This document shows positions 9,624-17,626 of a stretch of 64,000 bases of DNA, piece after piece (the stretch's first letter is position 1; the number at the start of each line of letters is the position of its first letter). A program made the translations under genes and the position numbers. Source of the DNA: Mycobacteroides sp. CBMA 271 (lineage in GTDB: Bacteria > Actinomycetota > Actinomycetes > Mycobacteriales > Mycobacteriaceae). The notes below the pieces were generated by a model that saw only the letters and a list, made by a program, of their open reading frames with translations, had not been told where the DNA came from and ran no database searches. The stretch lies in NCBI RefSeq assembly GCF_009729205.1, contig NZ_VTHB01000002.1, positions 434,001 through 498,000 of the forward strand, given 5' to 3'.

Positions 9624-11108
9624 TCAGCGCTGCGCGAGGCTCCCCGGGAACAGATACTGATCGGCGGGCCGGGTCACGCTGTGAAACCACGCGATGAAGA
9701 AGCCCGACAGATCCTTGCCGGTGACCTTCTGCACGTACGCCTCGAACTGCGGCCAGGTGGCGTTGCCCCACTTGTGCTCCGACGGCCATGACTTCAAGAT
9801 CTCCAGGAACGCCTTGTCGCCGATCGTCCGTCGCAGCGCATGCAGCGCCAGCGGCCCCTTGCCGTAGACGCCACGGGGGTTGAACACCTCGTCGGCGCTA
9901 CATTCCGCGCCGCCTGGGCACATGTCGTAGAGCAGATTTCCCCAGACCTTGTCCTCGTCCCAGATCTTCTCGACGGTCTCGCGGTAGTCCTTGTCGATGG
10001 ACTTGCCTTCCTTCTCCTCCGCCCACATCCACGGCAGGTAGGAGGCGAAGCACTCGTTAAGGCAGATATCGCGCCACTGCTCCACCGACACCACATCGCC
10101 GTACCACTCATGGGTGTTCTCGTGCACCACCACCGAGAGTCGCTTGTCCTCTTCGACGTCTCGACTGAAGGTGTAGTACGGGCGGGTCTGAGTTTCCAAG
10201 GCGCTGAACGCAATGTCCTCGCGAATCGGGTCGGCGAAAATGCCGCCGGCGGCTACATGCGGATACTTGCCGAGCTTCGATTCCAGAAAGCTCAGCACCT
10301 CGGGCAGCCGCGCCTCGGCACTGCCGGAACCGGCGTCGGGCGCAAACGCACTCACCACGGGAGTCCCACTAGGGAGCGTGGATCGGAATACCGAGAAGTG
10401 GTCGACGGCGAACGGAACCAGGTACATGGCAACGGGATTCGGTTCGTTCCAGGTAGTAGTGGTCCAGCCGCCCGATTCGGTGGCCTTCCCTTCTCGGCCG
10501 CCGCCCACCGCGACCCAGGATGACGGCACTGTCGCGGTCAGCTTGAACGGAGCCTTGTTCACCGGCGTGTTGTTCGACGGATACCAGTTCTCGGCGCCGT
10601 CGGGCTCGCCGCCCTTGGCATAGCCGCCACTGGTGCTGCGTACCCAACCGGGTAGCGCACCCAACCCGCGCTGCTGCGCCTCCTGCAGCTCGTTGAATGC
10701 GTAGGTGACGGTGGTGCTGAAGGCGCTCCCGGAGCGGATGCCCTTGTCCGGGGTGACGGTCATTTCGTGCTCACCACCGAAGGCGGTGGTGGCTGCTCGT
10801 CCGTCCACTGAGGCCGACACGGTTCCCAGGTCCGAGTAGTCCAGGTTGAAGCTCGACAGGTTCTGGGTGGCGACCGCGCGGATCACCATGGTGCCGTTCA
10901 CGTCCGTGGTCTCGGGGTCCAGGCGCAGCGTCAGGTCGTACTGGGTGACGCGATAGCCGCCGTTACCGTCCTGCGGGAAATAACTGTCGATCCCGTTGGG
11001 TGATCCGGGGGTGAAGGTATCGATGGCCTGCGCGGGTGCGGCCATGATGCCACCGACGACCATGAGTGCCGTCAGCGCAGCGGGAATCCCGAGAATCCTG
11101 TGTGTCAT
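9624..11108 (-). CDS. Secreted M1-family zinc metallopeptidase
   Basis: The 494-residue product has a Sec signal peptide ending near residue 28 (APAQA). The gluzincin motif HENTH (329-333) is followed by Glu352 after exactly 18 residues, as in M1 aminopeptidases. The exopeptidase GAMEN motif is replaced by SALET (302-306), keeping the Glu, a pattern I recall in secreted actinobacterial members. It probably trims peptides in the cell envelope. Start is ATG at 11108. A long hairpin begins one base upstream and contains the AAGGG ribosome-binding site. Ends convergently with sigG. Confidence 0.85.
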   Translation of the reverse strand: MTHRILGIPAALTALMVVGGIMAAPAQAIDTFTPGSPNGIDSYFPQDGNGGYRVTQYDLTLRLDPETTDVNGTMVIRAVATQNLSSFNLDYSDLGTVSASVDGRAATTAFGGEHEMTVTPDKGIRSGSAFSTTVTYAFNELQEAQQRGLGALPGWVRSTSGGYAKGGEPDGAENWYPSNNTPVNKAPFKLTATVPSSWVAVGGGREGKATESGGWTTTTWNEPNPVAMYLVPFAVDHFSVFRSTLPSGTPVVSAFAPDAGSGSAEARLPEVLSFLESKLGKYPHVAAGGIFADPIREDIAFSALETQTRPYYTFSRDVEEDKRLSVVVHENTHEWYGDVVSVEQWRDICLNECFASYLPWMWAEEKEGKSIDKDYRETVEKIWDEDKVWGNLLYDMCPGGAECSADEVFNPRGVYGKGPLALHALRRTIGDKAFLEILKSWPSEHKWGNATWPQFEAYVQKVTGKDLSGFFIAWFHSVTRPADQYLFPGSLAQR

Positions 11109-11109
11109 G

Positions 11110-11168
11110 TGACCCTTACGTAGAGCGAGTCCGTGCGACTCCAGATAAGGACTCTACGTAAGGGGTCA
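11110..11168 (-). promoter_or_regulatory. Stem-loop over the peptidase ribosome-binding site
   Basis: Arms 11110-11125 and 11152-11168 pair over 16 bp with one bulged base; an inner GAGTCC/GGACTC pair can extend it. On the minus strand the 3' arm contains the AAGGG preceding the peptidase ATG. It may be a terminator for the VOC gene upstream or a 5' UTR element that hides the ribosome-binding site. Confidence 0.55.
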
Positions 11169-11182
11169 GCAATCGTGCGTCC

Positions 11183-11584
11183 CTACTGCAGGTGCGCCGG
11201 ATCCATCCAGCTGACTTCCCACACATGACCATCGAGATCACGGAACGACCGGCCGTACATGAAACCAAGTTCCTGCGCCGGCATCCAATCCACCCCACCA
11301 GCGGCGAGCGCCGCATCGGTCAGCTCGTCGACCCCTTCGCGGCTGTCGGCCGAAACACACAGCAGCACTTCGCGGTTCTTCGAGGTGTCGGCGATATCGT
11401 CGGCGATGAATCCGCGGAACCTGTCTTCCTCCAGCATCATCACCCAGGTCTGGTCGTTGATCACCATACAAAGGGTGTTCTCGTCGCAGAACTGGTCATT
11501 GAACGAAAAGCCCAGGTGGTCGAAGAACTTCCGGCTGGCCGCGGCGTTGGCGACGGGGATGTTGACGAACAGCATGCGAGACAT
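11183..11584 (-). CDS. VOC (glyoxalase/bleomycin-resistance fold) protein
   Basis: A 133-residue single-unit vicinal-oxygen-chelate protein: FVNIPVANAAASRKFFDHLGF at the start and GRSFRDLDGHVWEVSWMDP at the end, the usual beta-alpha-beta-beta-beta halves with a C-terminal metal-side Glu in HVWEV. Related proteins include lactoylglutathione-lyase-like and PhnB-like members; the substrate cannot be assigned. Start is ATG at 11584. It runs in the same direction as the M1 peptidase but is separated from it by the hairpin at 11110-11168. Confidence 0.8.
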   Translation of the reverse strand: MSRMLFVNIPVANAAASRKFFDHLGFSFNDQFCDENTLCMVINDQTWVMMLEEDRFRGFIADDIADTSKNREVLLCVSADSREGVDELTDAALAAGGVDWMPAQELGFMYGRSFRDLDGHVWEVSWMDPAHLQ

Positions 11585-11613
11585 CGGTGCGCTCCTTCTA
11601 GGGGTGTCTTTCT

Positions 11614-11629
11614 CGGCGGCATTCCGCCG
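11614..11629. terminator. Small hairpin after the LemA operon
   Basis: CGGCGG-CATT-CCGCCG forms a 6-bp GC stem with a 4-nt loop, 34 bp past the last stop codon of the leftward LemA operon. It is a plausible weak terminator before the VOC gene. Confidence 0.4.
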
Positions 11630-11662
11630 TTCACCGATACCGACAATCCTCGCGGCCGAAAC

Positions 11663-12349
11663 TCATCGTCTGCCCCACACGAACGAGGGCACCGATGCCA
11701 ACGTGTCCGAGAGGAACTGCAACCGCTCCGCGATCAGACCTGCATTGAGATCCCCGGATTGCCATGTCCACAACCACGGCCCGTCGAACCGGAACGGCAC
11801 CTCGGCGTACCGCGGATCCTTCAGCATCCGTTCCATGTTCTGCGGGCTGAGCACGTCGTAGGCGAATCGAACGTCCTGCGCCACCACCCGGAAGCGACGG
11901 TTGAAATCGGCCGATTCGAAGGTGATGTCGTTGAGGGCCTTGGTGAGCACGTTCTCCGGATACACCTGCAGCCACGGCACGGAGCCGGGCGCTCCCAAGG
12001 CCACCACCGCCATCCGCTTCACCTCGTTCGCCTCCTCGGCCGCGACACGTTCGGCCTTGGAGTAGGCCTCGAACGCCACAAAGGGAGCGCCGTTGTGCCG
12101 TCCGCGCACTACGTTGCACGCACCGGGAAACGGCACCGCGATCAGAGAGTTCGTGTATCCCACCTGGCTCAGCACGCCGTCGTCGTCCGGGACGAAATGC
12201 CAGCCCTGGCTGGCCGCATGTTCGGCCAACGGAGGATGGGCGAGATCCTTCTTCCCGAAGAGCCGGCGGAAAAGCAGACCAAAACCCAACAGCGGCATGA
12301 TCACCGAGAAGGCGGCGCCAATGTATCCACCGATCGCGCTCGCACTCAT
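11663..12349 (-). CDS. Membrane-anchored DUF3137-like protein, copy 1 of the LemA operon
   Basis: A 228-residue protein with one N-terminal transmembrane segment (about 8-28) and a soluble domain that ends in the family signature FESADFNRRFRV...RFAYDVLSPQNMERML and a C-terminal FVWGRR. The same signature recurs in the genes at 12346 and 13861. It lacks the TYSYK-type centre with His-Thr-Glu seen in the other two copies, so it is the most divergent copy. Its ATG overlaps the stop of the upstream copy by 4 bp. The resemblance to DUF3137 is from pattern memory; function unknown. Confidence 0.7.
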   Translation of the reverse strand: MSASAIGGYIGAAFSVIMPLLGFGLLFRRLFGKKDLAHPPLAEHAASQGWHFVPDDDGVLSQVGYTNSLIAVPFPGACNVVRGRHNGAPFVAFEAYSKAERVAAEEANEVKRMAVVALGAPGSVPWLQVYPENVLTKALNDITFESADFNRRFRVVAQDVRFAYDVLSPQNMERMLKDPRYAEVPFRFDGPWLWTWQSGDLNAGLIAERLQFLSDTLASVPSFVWGRR

Positions 12350-13026
12350 CGCCTGTCCCAGGCGTACTCGGGTACCTCGCGCAGGATGTCAATGAGGTAC
12401 CGGGCATGCGGTTCAACCCATTCGGGCTTCAATGCTTCCCACCGCCACGTGATGAGGTTTGATTTGTCGAACCGCATGGGCAACTGGAACCGCCGGTCGG
12501 TGAGCATCCGCTGCATCGTCGTGGGACTTAACACATCGTAGGCAAACCGGTCGCTGTTGGTCCGAACCTGGAAGCGGCGGTTGAAGTCCTCCGACTCGAG
12601 CTTGAGGTCCCCGAGCCCCATCGCGTCCATCAGACCGGACAATGCGCCTTCGGGGGTAACCAGCAGCATGTTCGGCGACGGTGGTGTGCGCACGCAGGTC
12701 GCCATGAGCGTGTGGACGGTTTCGGTGTTGTCGGACGAACTGCCCGTCCGATAGGTGTACGTGAACGACACAAAGGGAACGCCATCCAGCACTCCACGGA
12801 TCACGTCGGTCGCGGATTGACTGTGCCCCATGCCGAAGAGCCCGACCAGCCCGGGTTCCGTCTCGGTGAACATCCATCCTCGGCTGGCCGCAAAGGAATA
12901 CAGCCAGGCCGACCGTCTTCGGCGATTCTCGCGTGCCCATCTGAACAAATACACGAACAGCAGCGCAATACCGACGACACAGGCAATGACGATGCCTACA
13001 GCGAAGAGCCCCAGGACGATACTCAA
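12346..13026 (-). CDS. Membrane-anchored DUF3137-like protein, copy 2 of the LemA operon
   Basis: A 226-residue protein with one N-terminal transmembrane helix (about 4-28), then a basic stretch RWARENRRRR placing the following domain on the cytosolic side by the positive-inside rule. The soluble part has VPFVSFTYTYRTGS, a TETVHTLMATCVRTPPSPNMLLV block, and SEDFNRRFQV...RFAYDVLSPTTMQRML, ending EYAWDRR. Copy 3 (13861) shares all of these blocks. It starts 2 bp after the LemA stop and overlaps copy 1. Function unknown. Confidence 0.75.
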   Translation of the reverse strand: MSIVLGLFAVGIVIACVVGIALLFVYLFRWARENRRRRSAWLYSFAASRGWMFTETEPGLVGLFGMGHSQSATDVIRGVLDGVPFVSFTYTYRTGSSSDNTETVHTLMATCVRTPPSPNMLLVTPEGALSGLMDAMGLGDLKLESEDFNRRFQVRTNSDRFAYDVLSPTTMQRMLTDRRFQLPMRFDKSNLITWRWEALKPEWVEPHARYLIDILREVPEYAWDRR

Positions 13027-13028
13027 AG

Positions 13029-13640
13029 CTACTGCTGTGGTGGCGGGTTCAAACGATCGAACGCTCCACGGATGTTGGGTACCTTGCGCGCCTCCGGATC
13101 GTCAAGCTCGAAGTACTCGGCTTCGGTGAACCCGAACCATCCCGCGACAAGGTTCGAGGGCACTGTCTGGACCTTGGTGTTGAGGGCACGTACGTTGCCG
13201 TTGTAGAAGCGCCGACCTGCGGCGATGCGGTCCTCGGTATTGGACAGCTCGGTCTGCAGCGCAACAAAGTTCTGGATCGACTGCAGCTGCGGGTAGCTCT
13301 CGGCGATCGCGAAGAACCGCCCCAACGCGCCGGTGAGCTGCTGTTCGGCCTGTGCCTGGGCCGCGACGCCCTGGTGAGTGGCGGCGGCATCGCGAGCAAG
13401 GTTACGCGCCGACGTCACCTGCTGCAGCGTGTCCCGTTCGAACTGTGCTGCAGCGCTGGCCGTTTCGATGAGGTTGGGGATGAGATCGTGCCGGCGTTGC
13501 AACTCGACGTCGATCTGCTTCCATGCCTCTTGTACCAGGTTGCGGATCCTGACGAAGCCGTTGTAGGTCGTCAGGAGCCAGAGCCCGACTATCAGGGCGA
13601 TGAATGCGACGATGACAATCACGATCACAACTGGGGTCAT
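13029..13640 (-). CDS. lemA: LemA family protein
   Basis: A 203-residue LemA protein: N-terminal transmembrane helix (VVIVIVIVAFIALIVGLWLL), then the conserved YNGFVRIRNLVQEAWKQIDVELQRRHDLIPNL block and a coiled, Gln/Ala-rich helical bundle with LSNTEDRIAAGRRFYN. LemA proteins are membrane-anchored with a periplasmic helical domain of unknown function, and neighbouring DUF3137-type genes are common. Here it is embedded among four copies of such a family. The ATG at 13640 overlaps the stop of the truncated copy (ATGA), so translation is coupled to it. Confidence 0.9.
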   Translation of the reverse strand: MTPVVIVIVIVAFIALIVGLWLLTTYNGFVRIRNLVQEAWKQIDVELQRRHDLIPNLIETASAAAQFERDTLQQVTSARNLARDAAATHQGVAAQAQAEQQLTGALGRFFAIAESYPQLQSIQNFVALQTELSNTEDRIAAGRRFYNGNVRALNTKVQTVPSNLVAGWFGFTEAEYFELDDPEARKVPNIRGAFDRLNPPPQQ

Positions 13641-13864
13641 TCTTCTTCTCCTAGTGTTGTTCCCACGCGAACTCCGACACCCGCGAGCTCCCGCTCCGGG
13701 CCAACGCGCAGCCAGTGCCTGGACCGCGGGATGCGGACGCTGGTCACCATGTTGTTGTGGGTCTCGGTGTAGTAGCCGTTGCCCACGGAGCGTCTCACCT
13801 CGTAGGTGTAGTCAAATGCCACGAAGTCGTGGCCCTCGACCGTGACCATCGTGCCGGCCGTCAC
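13637..13864 (-). CDS. Truncated DUF3137-like paralogue, central segment only
   Basis: This 75-residue product matches only the middle of the family: VEGHDFVAFDYTYEVRRS, TETHNNMVTSVRIPRSRHWLRV and ELAGVGVRVG align with copy 3 (IDGHEFVSFQYSYKVTRS, TETYYFMVTCVVTPPSPYMLQI, ALAGLARAVG). The N-terminal membrane helix and the whole C-terminal half are missing. Both ends are nevertheless joined to neighbours by 4-bp overlaps (GTGA with copy 3, ATGA with LemA), so the frame is kept open and translationally linked. It may be a decaying deletion product or a retained mini-domain. Confidence 0.6.
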   Translation of the reverse strand: MTAGTMVTVEGHDFVAFDYTYEVRRSVGNGYYTETHNNMVTSVRIPRSRHWLRVGPERELAGVGVRVGTTLGEEE

Positions 13865-14541
13865 CGCACCTCCCAGGCGTACGCGGGGACGGGTTCAAGA
13901 GTATCGATCAGATACTTGACGTCGCTGGAAATTCTTGCCTCATCGAGCTTTCCGGTCCGCCAGGTGAGCAGCCGCCCATTCTCGAAACGCAGTGGCTGCG
14001 AGTACCTTTCGTCGGCCAACATCCGCTCCATGGTGCGCGGGTTGAGCACGTCATACGCGAACCGCTCGGGATTGGCCTTGACGTTGAACCTCTTGTTGAA
14101 CTCGTCGGACTCAAATTCCAGATCAGTGAACCCGACGGCACGAGCGAGACCCGCGAGTGCGCCCTCGCGCTTTATCTGCAGCATGTAGGGCGAGGGAGGC
14201 GTGACGACGCACGTCACCATGAAGTAGTAGGTCTCGGTATGGCTGTCCTTGCCGGAGCTCCTGGTCACCTTGTACGAGTACTGGAACGACACGAATTCGT
14301 GACCATCGATCGTGCCGTTTAAGGCATCCTGGGCCGTGCGGCTGTGGCCCTGCCCAAACGGCTCTTCGTGCGACAGCTCCAACAGGCTCTGGTCGTCGGG
14401 CGTGTACGTCCAACCGTGAACCTTGGCCCACGACGTCAGCTTGGCGATCCGCTTCTTGCGCATGACGCTGGTGACGTACCAAATCAGCGCAAAGACCAGC
14501 GCAAAGATCACGACCCCCACCCACCACGGCAAACCTGACAT
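13861..14541 (-). CDS. Membrane-anchored DUF3137-like protein, copy 3, first gene of the LemA operon
   Basis: Starting at ATG 14541 (preceded by GGGGGAG) the protein has 226 residues, the same length as copy 2; the longer frame to 14667 has no family match. One transmembrane helix at about 6-25 is followed by RKKRIAKL and the soluble domain with FESDEFNKRFNV...RFAYDVLNPRTMERML and a C-terminal PAYAWEVR. It is the promoter-proximal gene of a five-gene run with overlaps or gaps of 2 bp or less. It is divergent from the acyl-CoA ligase at 14657. Function unknown. Confidence 0.75.
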   Translation of the reverse strand: MSGLPWWVGVVIFALVFALIWYVTSVMRKKRIAKLTSWAKVHGWTYTPDDQSLLELSHEEPFGQGHSRTAQDALNGTIDGHEFVSFQYSYKVTRSSGKDSHTETYYFMVTCVVTPPSPYMLQIKREGALAGLARAVGFTDLEFESDEFNKRFNVKANPERFAYDVLNPRTMERMLADERYSQPLRFENGRLLTWRTGKLDEARISSDVKYLIDTLEPVPAYAWEVR

Positions 14542-14656
14542 CGACTCCCCCTCGCCCGCTGTTGCCCCTGCCTCCATGTTAGCGGGACCCTGCGGGTTGC
14601 CTGTTAGCTCGACGAATTTCGCCCCCGAAATGGGGCCGCAGCGGCAGGATCGGGGT

Positions 14657-16204
14657 ATGCAATTCACTCAGTGGCTGCACCGCGCGCTACAGCAGGACCC
14701 GAACCGCCCCATCACCATTCATCAGGGCCGCCAACACAGCGTGGAGCAGTTCGCCGATCGGGTGGCCCGCTTGGCCGGCGGCCTGCGAGACCTCGGCGTC
14801 CAGCCGGGTGATCGAGTGGGCATGCTGTCGCTGAACTCGGACCGCTACATCGAATATCTCAGCGCCGTGCCGTGGCTGGGGGCAGCATTGAATGCCGTCA
14901 ACATTCGCTGGAGCTTGGCCGAGATCGGCTACTCGCTGCGGGAATCCGACACCCGAGTGCTGCTGGTGGACGATGCGTTCAAGGCCGCTCCCGAGCCGCT
15001 GCGCGCGGCGTGCGCGTGCCTGACCACGGTCATCCATTGCGGCGACGGACCGACGCCCGAGGGCGCGATCGGATACGAAGACCTCATCGCCGCGCATGAC
15101 CCCGTCGAGGACACCCGCGCCGGGGGTGACAGCCTACTGGGAGTCTTCTACACCGGAGGAACCACCGGAAATCCCAAGGGCGTCATGCTGTCTCACAACA
15201 ATGTGCTCGCTTCAGCCATGGGATCGCTCTCCACCGGAAACTTTCTCACCCGCGGAGGCCGGCTGCTGCACTCGGCGCCGATGTTCCACATGGCCGACTT
15301 CACCTCGGTGCTCGCCGGAAACCTATCGAACGTGACGCACGTAATCCTCCCGTCGTTCACCCCACAAGGAGTGCTGGATGCGATCGTCGAGCACGACGTA
15401 CAGGATATGTTGTTGGTGCCCACCATGATTCAGATGGTGGTCGATCATCCGGCGGCTGTTCAGCTCGACCTTTCCGGCATCCACCACATCGCCTACGGGG
15501 CTTCCGTCATCTCCGAGGCCGTGCTGCAACGCGCCCAGCGCGTATTCCCCAATGTGCGATTCACTCAGGCCTACGGCATGACCGAGGTGTCACCCGTGGC
15601 GACACTGTTGCTTCCCGACGATCACGACGATCCCTCACTGCTCCGATCTGCGGGACGGGCGGCTCCGCACTGCGAGGTGCGGATCGTCGATCCGGACGAC
15701 AACGAGGTGCCCCGAGGCGAGATCGGCGAGGTAGTCGTCAAGGGCGACAACGTCATGCTCGGCTACTGGGAACTGCCCGATGAGACAGCATCAGCCATAC
15801 GAAGCGGATGGATGCACACCGGAGACGCCGGACGGATGGACGAGCGCGGCTACGTCTACATCGTTGACCGCATCAAGGACATGGTGGTGACGGGCGGCGA
15901 GAACGTCTACTCGGCAGAGGTGGAGAACGCGCTGGCCAAGCACCCGGCGGTGGCCGCCTGCGCGGTGATCGGAGTCCCCGACGAACGATGGGGTGAACGC
16001 GTACACGCCGTCATCGTCAAACAGTCCGAATCCGACTGCTGCGGGGACGACCTACAGGAGCACTGCCGCGAGCACATCGCCAACTACAAGGTGCCCCGCA
16101 GCTTCGAGTTCGTCGACGAACTCCCCCTATCCGGCGCCGGAAAGATCCTCAAGCGGGTGCTCCGCCAGAAGTACTGGGACACCCGCGACGCCGGCGTCTC
16201 CTAA
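14657..16204 (+). CDS. Long/medium-chain acyl-CoA ligase (FadD-type)
   Basis: A 515-residue AMP-forming ligase with P-loop-like motif YTGGTTGNPKG (about 165-175), QAYGMTEVSP (motif A5), GWMHTGDAGRMDERGY and a C-terminal lysine in LPLSGAGKILKR. It activates a carboxylic acid to acyl-AMP and then acyl-CoA; the chain length is not readable. ATG at 14657 begins the recognisable domain (MQFTQWLHRAL). The gene is divergent from the LemA operon with about 115 bp between. No fatty-acid partner gene adjoins it directly. Confidence 0.85.
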   Translation: MQFTQWLHRALQQDPNRPITIHQGRQHSVEQFADRVARLAGGLRDLGVQPGDRVGMLSLNSDRYIEYLSAVPWLGAALNAVNIRWSLAEIGYSLRESDTRVLLVDDAFKAAPEPLRAACACLTTVIHCGDGPTPEGAIGYEDLIAAHDPVEDTRAGGDSLLGVFYTGGTTGNPKGVMLSHNNVLASAMGSLSTGNFLTRGGRLLHSAPMFHMADFTSVLAGNLSNVTHVILPSFTPQGVLDAIVEHDVQDMLLVPTMIQMVVDHPAAVQLDLSGIHHIAYGASVISEAVLQRAQRVFPNVRFTQAYGMTEVSPVATLLLPDDHDDPSLLRSAGRAAPHCEVRIVDPDDNEVPRGEIGEVVVKGDNVMLGYWELPDETASAIRSGWMHTGDAGRMDERGYVYIVDRIKDMVVTGGENVYSAEVENALAKHPAVAACAVIGVPDERWGERVHAVIVKQSESDCCGDDLQEHCREHIANYKVPRSFEFVDELPLSGAGKILKRVLRQKYWDTRDAGVS

Positions 16205-16335
16205 TCGGGGACGTGCTCGGCCACCGTGAGCCGGAATCGGCACCGGCTCATCGCACAGCCGGCGGACAGACGAGACCTCATAACCGTGCATAGGTAGTCG
16301 TCAGAGGCACTGTTGACCCGCTGACCACGCACTTT

Positions 16336-16349
16336 TAGAACGCGTTTCA
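16336..16349. promoter_or_regulatory. KstR-like box upstream of the alcohol dehydrogenase
   Basis: TAGAACGCGTTTCA fits the degenerate KstR pattern TnnAACnnGTTnnA, 75 bp upstream of the ATG at 16425. A TTGACC at 16313 with 17-bp spacing to TAGAAC gives a plausible promoter, so the box would overlap the -10. It is less symmetrical than the site at 6855 and about one chance match of this loose pattern is expected in 64 kb. Confidence 0.4.
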
Positions 16350-16424
16350 CTTTTTCGGCAAAGCGGCTATCCTCGTCCGGGAGAGTGACCTGTTTCACGT
16401 GTATCTGGAAGGACTAGCCAGTCA

Positions 16425-17549
16425 ATGAAGACAAAAGGCGCGCTGATTCGCGAGCTCAACAAGCCGATCGTCGTCGAGGAAATTACCTTCGGCGACCCGG
16501 CCGAGGGCGAAGTCCAGGTTCAGCTGCACGCCGCGGGCATGTGCCACTCCGACTACCACGTGCTGACCGGCGCCACCCCGATGGAGCTCCCGGTGCTGCC
16601 CGGCCACGAGGGCGCGGGCATCGTCACCAAGGTAGGCAAGGGCGTCACCTCCGTCCAGGAAGGTGACCACGTCATCTTCGCGTTCATCCCGGCCTGCGGT
16701 AAGTGCCCGCCGTGTATGCGCGGATACCGCTCCCTGTGCGACCGCGGGGCAATCCTGCTGAGCGGCAAGGCAATTGCCGATGGCACCAACCGCATCCACG
16801 CCGGCAACACCCCCGTCTCGGCCATGAACCTGCTCGGGACCTTCTCCCCCTACGCGGTGGTGCACGAGGATTCCGTCGTCAAAATCGACTCGGACGTGCC
16901 GTTCGAGTCTGCGGCACTGCTCGGTTGCGCCGTACCCACCGGTTTTGGATCGTCCACCAACATCGCCGAGGTCAAGCCCGGTGAGGACGTCATCATCGTC
17001 GGTGTCGGCGGTATCGGCATGAGCGCCCTGCAGGGTGCCGTCGTGTCCGGCGCCCGGTACGTCATCGCAATCGACCCGGTGCCGTGGAAGCGCGAACAGG
17101 CCCTCAAGTTCGGCGCTACCCACGTCTACGCATCCATGGCCGAGGCGATCATGCCGGTCATGGATGTGACCTGGGGCATCATGGCCCAGAAGACCATCAT
17201 CACCGTCGGTGAGATGAAGGGTGAGTACATCGAAGAGGCCATGATCCTCACCGCCAAGACGGGCACCTGCGTGGTGACAGGCATGGGCGCGATGGTGGAC
17301 GTGGACGTCAAGTTCAACCTGTTCCTGTTCACCATGTTGCAGAAAACCCTCAAGGGCAACATCTTTGGTGGCGGAACCACGCACACCGAGACCCCGCGTC
17401 TGGTCGGCCTGTACAAGCAGGGCCTGCTGAAGATCGACGAGATGGTCACCACCACGTACAGCCTGGAGCAGATCAACGAGGGCTACCAGGACATGCTGGA
17501 CGGCAAGAACATCCGCGGCGTCATCAAGTACACCGAAGCGGACTGGTAA
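16425..17549 (+). CDS. NDMA-dependent-type zinc alcohol dehydrogenase (Rv0162c-like)
   Basis: A 374-residue class III-like medium-chain dehydrogenase. Catalytic zinc ligands are in MCHSDYH (Cys40) and GHEGAG (His61), the structural zinc quartet is Cys91, Cys94, Cys97 and Cys105, and the nucleotide site is GVGGIG (193-198). The pattern fits the actinobacterial nicotinoprotein/NDMA-dependent alcohol dehydrogenases, which oxidise alcohols with tightly bound NAD. M. tuberculosis AdhE1 (Rv0162c) lies in the same region. A possible KstR box precedes it. Gap 16205-16424 otherwise shows no gene. Confidence 0.85.
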   Translation: MKTKGALIRELNKPIVVEEITFGDPAEGEVQVQLHAAGMCHSDYHVLTGATPMELPVLPGHEGAGIVTKVGKGVTSVQEGDHVIFAFIPACGKCPPCMRGYRSLCDRGAILLSGKAIADGTNRIHAGNTPVSAMNLLGTFSPYAVVHEDSVVKIDSDVPFESAALLGCAVPTGFGSSTNIAEVKPGEDVIIVGVGGIGMSALQGAVVSGARYVIAIDPVPWKREQALKFGATHVYASMAEAIMPVMDVTWGIMAQKTIITVGEMKGEYIEEAMILTAKTGTCVVTGMGAMVDVDVKFNLFLFTMLQKTLKGNIFGGGTTHTETPRLVGLYKQGLLKIDEMVTTTYSLEQINEGYQDMLDGKNIRGVIKYTEADW

Positions 17550-17566
17550 GCCGGTAGCTTTTCGCC

Positions 17567-17621
17567 GACAGTAAACGCCACGCAGGTCTTTCCGACGGAT
17601 TACCTGCGTGGCGTTACTGTC
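17567..17621. terminator. Long hairpin between alcohol dehydrogenase and pirin genes
   Basis: Arms 17567-17587 and 17602-17621 pair over 20 bp with a single bulged A around a 14-nt loop. It ends 5 bp before the pirin ATG at 17627, so besides terminating the dehydrogenase transcript it could affect translation of pirin. Confidence 0.65.
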
Positions 17622-17626
17622 GTTCT

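Noticed and set aside
16201..16398. A 65-codon minus-strand frame between the acyl-CoA ligase and alcohol dehydrogenase genes.
   Set aside because: No ribosome-binding site or domain, and it covers the alcohol dehydrogenase promoter region.
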